Made by a program: the position numbers and the translations under genes
Shown here: positions 8,120 to 15,308 of the stretch, one piece after another
Numbering within the stretch: the first letter of the stretch is position 1
Layout of the letters: each line of letters starts with the position of its first letter
Source of the DNA: Bacillota bacterium
GTDB lineage: Bacteria; Bacillota; Clostridia; Lachnospirales; Lachnospiraceae
DNA: 64,000 nucleotides
Direction of reading: 5' to 3'
Assembly: GCA_023418475.1 (NCBI GenBank)
Contig: JAEZZO010000073.1
Coordinates: forward strand, 1 to 64,000
The notes under the pieces: model-generated
Databases searched by the model: none
Seen by the model: only the letters and a program-made list of their open reading frames with translations
What the model was told of the DNA's origin: nothing

Positions 8120-9041
8120 TCTTATCCTCCATTTCATGATGCTGCTTGGGATACGCAGCATTTGGCTTTATTTCTTCGTTCTTTACGGCTATCCAGAACT
8201 CGCATTTTGAACAATATTCATAAGGTTTTGTATAAACCTCACGAGCTGGAAAAGCCTTCATCTCAGCAGTTTGTGATACTTCGTAATCGGTAAAAGGCAG
8301 CCATTCTGTAAAAAAACGTTTATTCGCTTCTTCATAAGTCAGTAATTGTTTCCCTAAGTATGTAAACACAGCCCATTTTGCAGGGGGTAGTATTATCTCG
8401 GACATATTGCGGGGCTTAGGCTTATCAGTTTGAACCGCGAGATAATACATGGGATTTTTAGGGTCAACATCACTTATTAACCCGTATACGTTTTCCTCCA
8501 TATTACCGCCAAGTTCGATTATCTTACAGAGTGATCCATTCGCTGCTGCATCCTTCCAGAACTTACCATAATGTTTTTCGTATTGAGAAATATGGTTTGG
8601 CAGCGGCAAGGTAATTCCAACGAAACGTATAGCTTCTCTTACTTCCATCCGATAACGAAGTCCGCTTGTACCACTGACTGATACCGAAAAATGCAGTTGT
8701 GGATAAGAATTGAGTTCTGTACCGGGAATTCTTGCTGACGAAGGAGATACTCCATGAACCGCCTGAAAGGCACGATGAAATGATGCAGGAGATACATATC
8801 CATATTTTGTACCAATATCCTGTACCTTTTCCTGTCCGGCCTGCAAATCAAACGCAGCTCTGGTCATACGTCGCTGGCGAATATATTCCGAAAGAGAAAG
8901 TCCGACAACATATGAAAACATTCTTTGAAAATAACTTGCTGAACAGCAGGCAATCTTAGCAGCTTCGTTGTAACTGATTTCACTGTCCAGGTTTTCCTCA
9001 ATATAATCAATTGCTTTTGAAAATCTTTTTAACCACTCCAT
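8112..9041 (-). CDS. AraC family regulator with GyrI-like effector domain
   Basis: A 309-residue regulator. The N-terminal AraC-type double helix-turn-helix (about residues 5-105) contains the ISYNEAAKIACCSASYFQRMF and GYVSPASFHRAFQAVHG elements. The C-terminal half (about 115-290) looks like an AraC effector-binding / GyrI-like domain (VREAIRFVGITLPL, then FFTEWLPF and a PYEYC end), which usually senses small hydrophobic or cationic compounds. The downstream S component overlaps it, so this regulator probably controls its own operon. Start ATG 9041 has GGATGG 6 nt upstream; the ATG at 9047 has no spacing from that site, and upstream in-frame ATG 9131 lacks one. Confidence 0.88.
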   Translation of the reverse strand: MEWLKRFSKAIDYIEENLDSEISYNEAAKIACCSASYFQRMFSYVVGLSLSEYIRQRRMTRAAFDLQAGQEKVQDIGTKYGYVSPASFHRAFQAVHGVSPSSARIPGTELNSYPQLHFSVSVSGTSGLRYRMEVREAIRFVGITLPLPNHISQYEKHYGKFWKDAAANGSLCKIIELGGNMEENVYGLISDVDPKNPMYYLAVQTDKPKPRNMSEIILPPAKWAVFTYLGKQLLTYEEANKRFFTEWLPFTDYEVSQTAEMKAFPAREVYTKPYEYCSKCEFWIAVKNEEIKPNAAYPKQHHEMEDKNE

Positions 9042-9176
9042 CTTCATCCATCCATTTTTATATTTTGTAACTATACTATAGCATATTACATTGAATTTCT
9101 GTTCTCTTTTTCTGTTCTCATATGTAAACAAGCGTGTTGAATGTGCTCTAAGCTAAGTATGTTATATATGCGAAAG

Positions 9177-9209
9177 TTATTTTTAAATTATTTTTAAATT
9201 ATTTTTAAA
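9177..9209. repeat. Three tandem 11-bp AT-rich repeats upstream of ilvD
   Basis: TTATTTTTAAA is repeated exactly three times (9177-9187, 9188-9198, 9199-9209). The array ends 18 bp before the -35 hexamer of the ilvD promoter. The spacing and A/T-tract phasing of about one helical turn suggest an UP element or curved DNA; this is inference. Confidence 0.75.
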
Positions 9210-9227
9210 TAAGAAGAAACAAATGTA

Positions 9228-9256
9228 TTGACATAAGACATCAGACAACATATAAT
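9228..9256 (+). promoter_or_regulatory. Perfect-consensus sigma-A promoter of ilvD
   Basis: TTGACA (9228-9233) and TATAAT (9251-9256) are exactly 17 bp apart. The transcript leader to 9397 is about 135 nt. I see no T-box sequence in it, so the usual branched-chain amino acid antitermination control is absent here. GGTTGAAA/TTTCAACC arms at about 9320 and 9354 could form a weak hairpin. Confidence 0.92.
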
Positions 9257-9397
9257 ACATAATACAAATATTTGCCATATATAAAAATTAATTCATAAAA
9301 ATCATTGACGAGTGTTGGCAGGTTGAAAAGAGAAGCATATTTCAATGTTATTATTTCAACCAATTTTGTACCGACTGATGGCAGGAAGGAGATTATG

Positions 9398-11056
9398 ATG
9401 AGAAGTAAGTGTATGAAAGAGGGACTGGATGCTGCTCCGCAGAGAGCACTGCTGCATGCGATTGGACTAACCGAAGAGGAATTTGAGAAGCCAATTGTGG
9501 GGATAGTGAGTTCGTACAATGAGATTGTACCGGGACATATGAATTTAGATAAAATTGTGGAGGCAGTGAAGCTGGGTGTAGCGATGGCAGGCGCTGTTCC
9601 AATCGTTTTTCCAGCAATTGCGGTATGCGACGGTATTGCTATGGGGCATCAGGGAATGAAGTATTCTCTCGTAACAAGAGATTTGATTGCAGATTCAACA
9701 GAAGCTATGGCAATTGCACATGCGTTTGACGCACTGGTAATGGTTCCTAATTGTGACAAAAATGTCCCCGGATTATTAATGGCGGCTGCCAGAGTAAATA
9801 TTCCAACGATTTTTGTCAGCGGCGGGCCTATGCTATCGGGCAGGTTAAACGGTCAAAGGATTAGCTATTCTACCGTTTCCGAGGCCGTCAGCCGACATCG
9901 CATTGGTGAAATTGATGAGCAGAAGGTAAAGGAATATGAAAACAAGGCCTGTCCGACCTGCGGCTCTTGTTCCGGGATGTTCACGGCGAACAGCATGAAT
10001 TGTCTGACGGAAGTTTTAGGTATGGGACTGCAGGGAAATGGAACTATTCCCGCCGTATTTTCGGAGCGGCTGCGATTGGCAAAGCATGCTGGCATGCAAA
10101 TTGTCGAACTGCTTAAGAATGATATTAAACCAAGGGATATTATGACAGAGGAAGCCTTCCTGAATGCTCTTACGATTGACATGGCACTGGGCTGCAGTAC
10201 AAATACAATGCTTCACCTGCCCGCAATCGCACACGAGTGCGGTATTGAGCTTAATTGCGAGATGGCAAACCAAATATCAGAGAGAACACCTAACCTTTGT
10301 CATCTGGCTCCTGCCGGAGATGCTTACATAGAAGATCTTAATGAGGCAGGCGGTATTTATGCCGTTATGAATGAAATTAATAAACTGGGTCTGCTGCATA
10401 CGGATTTAATCACTTGTACCGGTAAGACGGTAGGAGAAAATATCAAAGGCTGTGAGAATAAAAATACAGCTATCATCCGTCCCATAGAAAGTCCCTACAG
10501 TCAAACAGGGGGTATCGCCATATTGAAAGGAAATCTTGCCCCTGATTCCTGTATCGTGAAAAGATCGGCAGTGGCCCCTGAAATGCTCCAACATGAGGGA
10601 AGAGCAAGGGTATTTGATAGTGAAGAAGAGGCTCTAGGTGCAATTAATCGTGATGCGATAATACCGGGAGATGTGGTAGTTATCCGCTATGAAGGACCAA
10701 AGGGTGGACCGGGAATGAGAGAAATGCTTAATCCAACCTCTGCCATTATGGGCAGGGGACTTGGCAGCAGTGTAGCTCTTATTACGGATGGCCGTTTTAG
10801 CGGAGCTACGAGAGGGGCGGCAATCGGTCATGTATCACCGGAAGCAGCAGTAGGAGGAAATATCGCACTGATCGAAGAGGGAGACTTAATTCGGATTAAT
10901 ATACCCGAGCATAAAATAGAGTTTTTAGTTACGGAGGAGGAGTTATCAAAACGCAGGGCAGCCTGGAAGCCGAAGGAACTGAAAGTAAAAAGCGGTTATC
11001 TGTACCGGTATGCCAAAAGTGTAACCTCGGGAAGTACGGGAGCTATATTGGAATAA
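9398..11056 (+). CDS. ilvD: Dihydroxy-acid dehydratase
   Basis: A 552-residue IlvD/Edd-family enzyme that dehydrates 2,3-dihydroxy-isovalerate and 2,3-dihydroxy-3-methylvalerate in valine, isoleucine and (indirectly) leucine synthesis. The iron-sulfur and active-site signatures are clear: CDGIAMGH, NCDKNVPG, CPTCGSCSGMFTANSMNC and GRFSGATRG. Full length for the family. Start ATG 9398 has GGAAGGAG about 6 nt upstream; an adjacent ATG at 9395 is the alternative. It stands alone, without ilvBN, ilvC or leu genes nearby. The related Edd or sugar-acid dehydratases are possible but the sequence looks like standard IlvD. Confidence 0.95.
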   Translation: MRSKCMKEGLDAAPQRALLHAIGLTEEEFEKPIVGIVSSYNEIVPGHMNLDKIVEAVKLGVAMAGAVPIVFPAIAVCDGIAMGHQGMKYSLVTRDLIADSTEAMAIAHAFDALVMVPNCDKNVPGLLMAAARVNIPTIFVSGGPMLSGRLNGQRISYSTVSEAVSRHRIGEIDEQKVKEYENKACPTCGSCSGMFTANSMNCLTEVLGMGLQGNGTIPAVFSERLRLAKHAGMQIVELLKNDIKPRDIMTEEAFLNALTIDMALGCSTNTMLHLPAIAHECGIELNCEMANQISERTPNLCHLAPAGDAYIEDLNEAGGIYAVMNEINKLGLLHTDLITCTGKTVGENIKGCENKNTAIIRPIESPYSQTGGIAILKGNLAPDSCIVKRSAVAPEMLQHEGRARVFDSEEEALGAINRDAIIPGDVVVIRYEGPKGGPGMREMLNPTSAIMGRGLGSSVALITDGRFSGATRGAAIGHVSPEAAVGGNIALIEEGDLIRINIPEHKIEFLVTEEELSKRRAAWKPKELKVKSGYLYRYAKSVTSGSTGAILE

Positions 11057-11223
11057 GAGAATTACCGACTTATGACACACATGTTATTATTTTGAAAAAG
11101 ATATTTAACAATATTAACAGAAACTTAAAGTGCAAATTGTGGAATGTAGTATATAATAGAAACGTCGACAAGTTTAAAAGATCATATTCAAAATAATAAC
11201 ATGATGTAATCGGAGGTAAAAGA

Positions 11224-12879
11224 ATGAAACCCGGAAAATATATGAAAAGTGCGATGCTTTTAGGTCTGATAAGTATGACGGTATTCATCGGAAATTTAAG
11301 TAATAAGGAGGTACATCAGGCATCAGCTGCCGAAAGCGGAATACAAACGGTAGCATCAGTTACAAGCCAGGCGATCACCGTAACAACCACGGATTTGTAT
11401 CCGGTTGGTGTTGAAAAAAACGGAGAAACCAAATTTGGTTATATGGATGGAGCAGGACAAATAGTAATACAACCCAAGTATATGAGTGCTGGAAATTTTT
11501 CAGAAGGATTGGCAGTCGTATATAATGGAAAGAAATATCAAGTGATTAATCAAAAAGGCGAAGTAAGCTTTGAAACTGATTCTATGATAACAGATTTTCA
11601 TAATGGATTTGCTTCCTTTATGGATACGAAAAATTACAAAAACGGTTATATAGATACCAAGGGAAAAGTAGCAATAAAAGCAAAATATGGTTTTGCAGGA
11701 AATTTTCAGGCAGATCACACAGCTTATGTAACAGAGAATGGTAAAATACATAAAATCAATAGTGCAGGAAAGATTTTAAAAACCTATCAATTAAATAGTA
11801 AATATAATTATTATGATGTAACAGAAGACGGTTTGGTTATTTTCAACAACCCAAATAACTTTCGTATGGGTGTAGTGAACCTTCAAGGGAAAGTAATCTT
11901 ACAGTCCAAATATGGTGAAATAACCTACCTTGGCAATCATCGTTTTGGGGTAAAAGAAGCATTACCAGATGGTGAATCTTATTTGATGGGCGTTAAGCCG
12001 TCGGCGATCTTTACGCAGGACGGAAAGAAACTTACATCCTATCAATACTATGATCTCAGTGCATTCTATGGAGACTATGCATCCGCAACCGATGACAAAT
12101 ACACCTATGTGATTGATAAAGCCGGTAATAAGATGTCAGCCTGGCCGCAGTTGGAAGGAAGAGGATCAATTAAGGTTCTTGGAGAGGTATTACAAGCTGA
12201 TATTGATAACGAAATGTTTTATGTAACGAAGGATGGAAAGTCTTTATGGAAAAAGGATACTACCACCGTTTTACCCTCTAAGATAACAGTTACAGCGATC
12301 AAAACCAGTCCAAATAAGTTTGTTGTCGTTAATTATCCCGAAATTAGCGGAATCAGTGACGCAAAGGTGCAAGACAGTATTAATAAAAAACTGAAAACAT
12401 ACTTTACAAAGTCCCGCATGAACATAGAAGAGGGGGAGTATCTAACAGTAGATGATTCTTTTACCGTACAGCAAATCGGAGATTTGTTGATCGTCCAGAA
12501 AACAGGGTATGATTATCCAATCGGTGCTGCTCATGGTCAACCGCTGCGTTTTTACTACTTTATCAATGTAAAAACAGGAGATTTCTATCAGCTGAAGGAT
12601 CTATTCAAGAAGGATAGTAATTATGTTTCCAAGCTAAGCAAATTGATCAGCAGTCAGATGAAGCAGAACAGCAAAAATGGTTTTTCTTACTTTGTCAGCA
12701 AGGCACCGGTTAAAAAAGATCAATATTTCTATATTAATAAAAATAAACTTATTATTTATTATGACTGTGCAGATATTACTGCTTATGCTGCAGGCTTCCC
12801 GGAATTTGAAATATCCTTTCAGAATATTAAGAGCATCATAAACACAGAAGGCTCTTTCTGGAAGTCCTTCCAGAAATAA
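11224..12879 (+). CDS. Exported WG-repeat protein with C-terminal DUF3298-like domain
   Basis: A 551-residue exported protein. Residues 1-36 form a signal peptide ending near ASAAES. At least four WG-type repeats follow (about residues 60-330), each with a Gly-Tyr/Val-hydrophobic pattern then an I-x-P/A-K-Y strand (for example FGYMDGAGQIVIQPKY and GYIDTKGKVAIKAKY). The C-terminal 180 residues resemble the DUF3298/RsiV-like domain, with PIGAAHGQP and FINVKTGDFYQLKDLF. A good GGAGG site precedes the ATG. Function is unknown; such proteins sit on the cell surface. A small hairpin (12857-12875) overlaps the end of the gene but lacks a T-run. Confidence 0.82.
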   Translation: MKPGKYMKSAMLLGLISMTVFIGNLSNKEVHQASAAESGIQTVASVTSQAITVTTTDLYPVGVEKNGETKFGYMDGAGQIVIQPKYMSAGNFSEGLAVVYNGKKYQVINQKGEVSFETDSMITDFHNGFASFMDTKNYKNGYIDTKGKVAIKAKYGFAGNFQADHTAYVTENGKIHKINSAGKILKTYQLNSKYNYYDVTEDGLVIFNNPNNFRMGVVNLQGKVILQSKYGEITYLGNHRFGVKEALPDGESYLMGVKPSAIFTQDGKKLTSYQYYDLSAFYGDYASATDDKYTYVIDKAGNKMSAWPQLEGRGSIKVLGEVLQADIDNEMFYVTKDGKSLWKKDTTTVLPSKITVTAIKTSPNKFVVVNYPEISGISDAKVQDSINKKLKTYFTKSRMNIEEGEYLTVDDSFTVQQIGDLLIVQKTGYDYPIGAAHGQPLRFYYFINVKTGDFYQLKDLFKKDSNYVSKLSKLISSQMKQNSKNGFSYFVSKAPVKKDQYFYINKNKLIIYYDCADITAYAAGFPEFEISFQNIKSIINTEGSFWKSFQK

Positions 12880-12915
12880 GAAAATAGAAATTTATTAAGA
12901 TGATTCGAAGTCAAT

Positions 12916-12983
12916 AGCCTGATCCAGGTTATGTAGATGAATATGAGTGCATATATATTCATCTGGCAAATCAATTATAGGCT
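12916..12983 (+). repeat. TPP-riboswitch-like half element, copy 1
   Basis: AGCCT (12916) pairs with AGGCT (12979-12983), followed by TTTT. Inside are CTGATCCAGGTTATG and a 9-bp hairpin AGATGAATA/TATTCATCT. A second copy is at 38923-38976, where the closing stem keeps pairing through a C-to-T (G-U) change. CTGATCC[AG]GGTTATG resembles the 3' half of the TPP riboswitch, but no 5' CTGAGA arm is present. The rest of 12880-13223 shows no gene. Confidence 0.5.
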
Positions 12984-13223
12984 TTTAACACTCAAATCTT
13001 AAGATAAGAGCTGTATAAAACTTACTAGGTAATAAAATATAGTTTCATGAGCGCGTTGCATAATAACTATTTAAGTTAACATGTGGCGCGTTTTTTCTGT
13101 AATCAAAGAAAAAGCAGTTGGAGAATGGGCTATTGTATTACCTGCCTTTTAGAGAATAAGAATAAAACCGAGGAATAGAATTAAAAAAATAAAAATGAGA
13201 GATAATTTTCGAATAAAAAATGA

Positions 13224-13252
13224 TTGACAAGAAAAATCATTGTGTATATAAT
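13224..13252 (+). promoter_or_regulatory. Perfect-consensus promoter of the first peroxidase
   Basis: TTGACA (13224-13229) and TATAAT (13247-13252) with a 17-bp spacer, 56 bp before the peroxidase start codon. The OhrR-like operator lies just downstream, so repression by blocking transcription start or escape is expected. Confidence 0.92.
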
Positions 13253-13271
13253 CACTGTTATAAAGATTGCA

Positions 13272-13292
13272 TACAATTAAATTGAATACAAT
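13272..13292 (+). promoter_or_regulatory. OhrR-type operator
   Basis: TACAATTAAATTGAATACAAT closely matches the Bacillus OhrR operator, built on TACAATTAAATTGTA. It lies 20 bp after the -10 box. An OhrR-like regulator is encoded two genes downstream, so peroxide-responsive repression of the peroxidase promoter is likely. Confidence 0.7.
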
Positions 13293-13307
13293 GAAAGGAA
13301 GGCTAAT

Positions 13308-13781
13308 ATGAGTATCTATCAATATCAAGTAAAGGATGCTAAGGGAAATATGGTTAGTATGAAAAATTATCAGGGAAAGGTATTGTTAATCGTTAATACG
13401 GCTACTGGTTGTGGATTTACACCACAGTACGAAGGATTACAGGATCTGTATGAAAAGTATCAGGATAAAGGATTTGAGATACTTGATTTTCCCTGCAATC
13501 AATTTGCAAACCAGGCACCCGGTACAGAAGAAGAGATCGTAAGCTTCTGCCAGTCCCGCTACGGTACAACATTTCCCCAGTTTTCCAAGATTAGAGTGAA
13601 TGGCGAGAAGGAAGAGCCTTTATATACATTCTTAAAATCTCATCAAAAGGGAGTATTAGGAAGTAATATAAAATGGAATTTTACAAAATTTCTGGTGGAT
13701 CGGGGCGGCAATGTGATAGAACGGTTTGCTCCAGCTACTACAGCAGATAAAATAGAGAAAAAAATAGAAGCACTATTATAG
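13308..13781 (+). CDS. Glutathione peroxidase family thiol peroxidase (first copy)
   Basis: A 157-residue GPx-fold peroxidase that reduces hydroperoxides, in bacteria usually with thioredoxin rather than glutathione. The peroxidatic Cys is at residue 35 in TATGCGFTPQY, in place of selenocysteine, and the LDFPCNQF and NIKWNFTKF motifs supply the Gln, Trp and Asn of the catalytic tetrad. Full length for the small bacterial form, with no signal peptide. AAGGAAGG precedes the ATG. It is strongly expressed in principle (perfect promoter) but carries an OhrR-like operator. A paralogue follows 157 bp later. Confidence 0.93.
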   Translation: MSIYQYQVKDAKGNMVSMKNYQGKVLLIVNTATGCGFTPQYEGLQDLYEKYQDKGFEILDFPCNQFANQAPGTEEEIVSFCQSRYGTTFPQFSKIRVNGEKEEPLYTFLKSHQKGVLGSNIKWNFTKFLVDRGGNVIERFAPATTADKIEKKIEALL

Positions 13782-13910
13782 GAGTTTATAGAAGGCTTAA
13801 GGAAATGCAATTATAGTATTCATCTGAATTGTTACGTTATTAATCGGAGCCTTCGAAACTAATATACACGCAAAGACAGCACACAGTGTATTTCACGAAG
13901 ATTTTATTTA

Positions 13911-13922
13911 CCGTATATACGG
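13911..13922. promoter_or_regulatory. 12-bp perfect palindrome before the second peroxidase
   Basis: CCGTATATACGG, a perfect palindrome, lies 6 bp before the ribosome binding site of the second peroxidase. It could be a repressor operator or translation-level hairpin; it does not resemble the OhrR box upstream of the first copy. Its function is unknown. Confidence 0.4.
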
Positions 13923-13938
13923 CAGGATGGAGGATAAT

Positions 13939-14484
13939 ATGAACATATATGACTTACATGCTCTAAAAGCGTCAGGAGAGAAAATTTCCTTATCAGAATA
14001 TAAAAATAAAGTAATATTAATTATGAATTCTGCAACAGAATGCGGCTTTACTCCTCAATATGATAAACTACAGGACCTATATGAGAAATATGCCGATGAG
14101 GATTTTGTTATACTGGATTTTCCGTGCAATCAATTTGGTAAACAGGCTCCAGGCAGTGAAACTGAGATTGTTAGTTTTTGTGAATCAAAATATGGAGTTA
14201 CCTTTCCTATCTTTTCTAAAATAGATGTGAATGGAGAGCATGCGGATCCGATTTTTCAATATTTAAAGAGTAAAAAAGGATTCTGTGGTTTTGATAACAC
14301 ACATCCACTGACTCCGATACTGGTTAGTATGCTTTCGAGAGAATTTCCGGATTTTGCAGAGACTTCTGATATCAAGTGGAATTTTACTAAGTTTTTGATT
14401 GACCGGGAAGGAAATGTTGTAAAGAGATTTGAACCAACTGCAGATCTGTATTATGTAGAAGAAAGAATAAAGGAGCTGTTATAA
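13939..14484 (+). CDS. Glutathione peroxidase family thiol peroxidase (second copy)
   Basis: A 181-residue paralogue of the preceding gene, with peroxidatic Cys 35 in SATECGFTPQY, LDFPCNQFGKQAPG, and IKWNFTKFLIDREG. Compared with the first copy it has an insertion of about 25 residues (KGFCGFDNTHPLTPILVSML region) before the Trp-Asn motif, a version common in longer bacterial GPx proteins. Start ATG 13939 has GGAGG 5 nt upstream; an ATG at 13927 overlaps that site. It has no obvious promoter of its own, so it is probably co-transcribed from the upstream promoter. Confidence 0.92.
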   Translation: MNIYDLHALKASGEKISLSEYKNKVILIMNSATECGFTPQYDKLQDLYEKYADEDFVILDFPCNQFGKQAPGSETEIVSFCESKYGVTFPIFSKIDVNGEHADPIFQYLKSKKGFCGFDNTHPLTPILVSMLSREFPDFAETSDIKWNFTKFLIDREGNVVKRFEPTADLYYVEERIKELL

Positions 14485-14624
14485 AATGGAATATACCTAA
14501 GATACTGAAAATACCTGCTCCCCTCAAGTAAAGTTCAATATTAATGATAATATTATAACAAATATTGATTTTAACAGAAAATAGTGGTAAATATAATGGT
14601 ATCGGATTAATAGGAGATATTGCT

Positions 14625-15068
14625 GTGGAAAAGAAAGATCATTCATATGAAGAACTAAAATTAAAAAATCAGTTATGTTTCCCACTGTATGCATGTTCCA
14701 AAGAAATTGTCAGAAAATATAAACCTTTTCTTGATGAGATTGATTTAACTTATACCCAATATATTACAATGATGGTGCTCTGGGAGCAAAAAGTGATTAA
14801 TGTAAAATCACTTGGTGAGTACCTCTACCTGGATTCTGGAACATTAACACCGGTGCTTAAAAAGCTGGAGAAGAAAGGTTACCTAAGCAGAGAACGGGTT
14901 AAGGATGATGAGAGAAACCTATGCATATCAATTACAGAAGAAGGGGAAGCACTTCAGGAGAGAGCGGTTACAATTCCGAGGCAGATTAGTAAATGTGTGG
15001 ATCTGAAGCCGGAAGAAGCCGGGCAGTTATACCGTTTATTGTATCAGATACTGGAACAGCTTAAGTAA
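14625..15068 (+). CDS. ohrR: OhrR-like MarR family organic-peroxide sensor
   Basis: A 147-residue winged-helix regulator. LKNQLCFPLYACSKE puts the conserved redox Cys at residue 18, as in one-Cys/two-Cys OhrR sensors, and LTYTQYITMMVLWE and LYLDSGTLTPVLKKLEKKG are family hallmarks of the DNA-binding domain. Oxidation of this Cys by organic hydroperoxide releases DNA. Its neighbours are two peroxidases and an OhrR-like box at 13272, so it probably represses them. The usual partner ohr is not here; GPx proteins seem to take its place. A GTG start at 14625 is chosen for AGGAG 8 nt upstream. Confidence 0.85.
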   Translation: MEKKDHSYEELKLKNQLCFPLYACSKEIVRKYKPFLDEIDLTYTQYITMMVLWEQKVINVKSLGEYLYLDSGTLTPVLKKLEKKGYLSRERVKDDERNLCISITEEGEALQERAVTIPRQISKCVDLKPEEAGQLYRLLYQILEQLK

Positions 15069-15081
15069 AGATAGATAAAGA

Positions 15082-15127
15082 GCACGTCGCACTTATAACG
15101 AGGTTATTATGCGACGTGCCCTTTTTA
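15082..15127 (+). terminator. Terminator after ohrR
   Basis: GCACGTCGCA (15082-15091) pairs with TGCGACGTGC (15110-15119), followed by CCTTTTT. Closes the peroxidase-ohrR unit. Confidence 0.88.
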
Positions 15128-15140
15128 AGTCATATCGGCT

Positions 15141-15152
15141 GTGAACAGTAAC
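15141..15152 (+). repeat. Dispersed GTGAACAGTAAC motif
   Basis: Exact 12-mer just after the ohrR terminator. The same 12-mer occurs at 22211-22222 (+) and 29874-29885 (reverse complement), with near-copies at 1792-1803 and 43381-43391. Confidence 0.6.
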
Positions 15153-15186
15153 TATTTTCTTGTCTACATTTTTGCCGGTTAAATTA

Positions 15187-15215
15187 TTGTATCCATTTAA
15201 AAAGTATGTTAAGAT
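15187..15215 (+). promoter_or_regulatory. Probable promoter of the ClC gene
   Basis: TTGTAT (15187-15192) and TAAGAT (15210-15215), 17-bp spacer, about 95 bp before the ClC start. Confidence 0.5.
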
Positions 15216-15308
15216 GGTTAGCAATGCAAGCAAACACCTCAATGGAATGGAGCTGATTTATTAAAGCTGGTGTTATCTGTTGCGAATTACTGAAGAAACT
15301 GCAAAGAG

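Noticed and set aside
9257..9397. T-box riboswitch before ilvD
   Set aside because: No specifier stem or T-box bulge sequence (TGG core with GGTGGNACCGCG) and no terminator in the leader.
12916..12983. Functional TPP riboswitch
   Set aside because: Only a 3'-half-like stretch is present; the 5' arm with CTGAGA is missing, and no thiamine gene is downstream.
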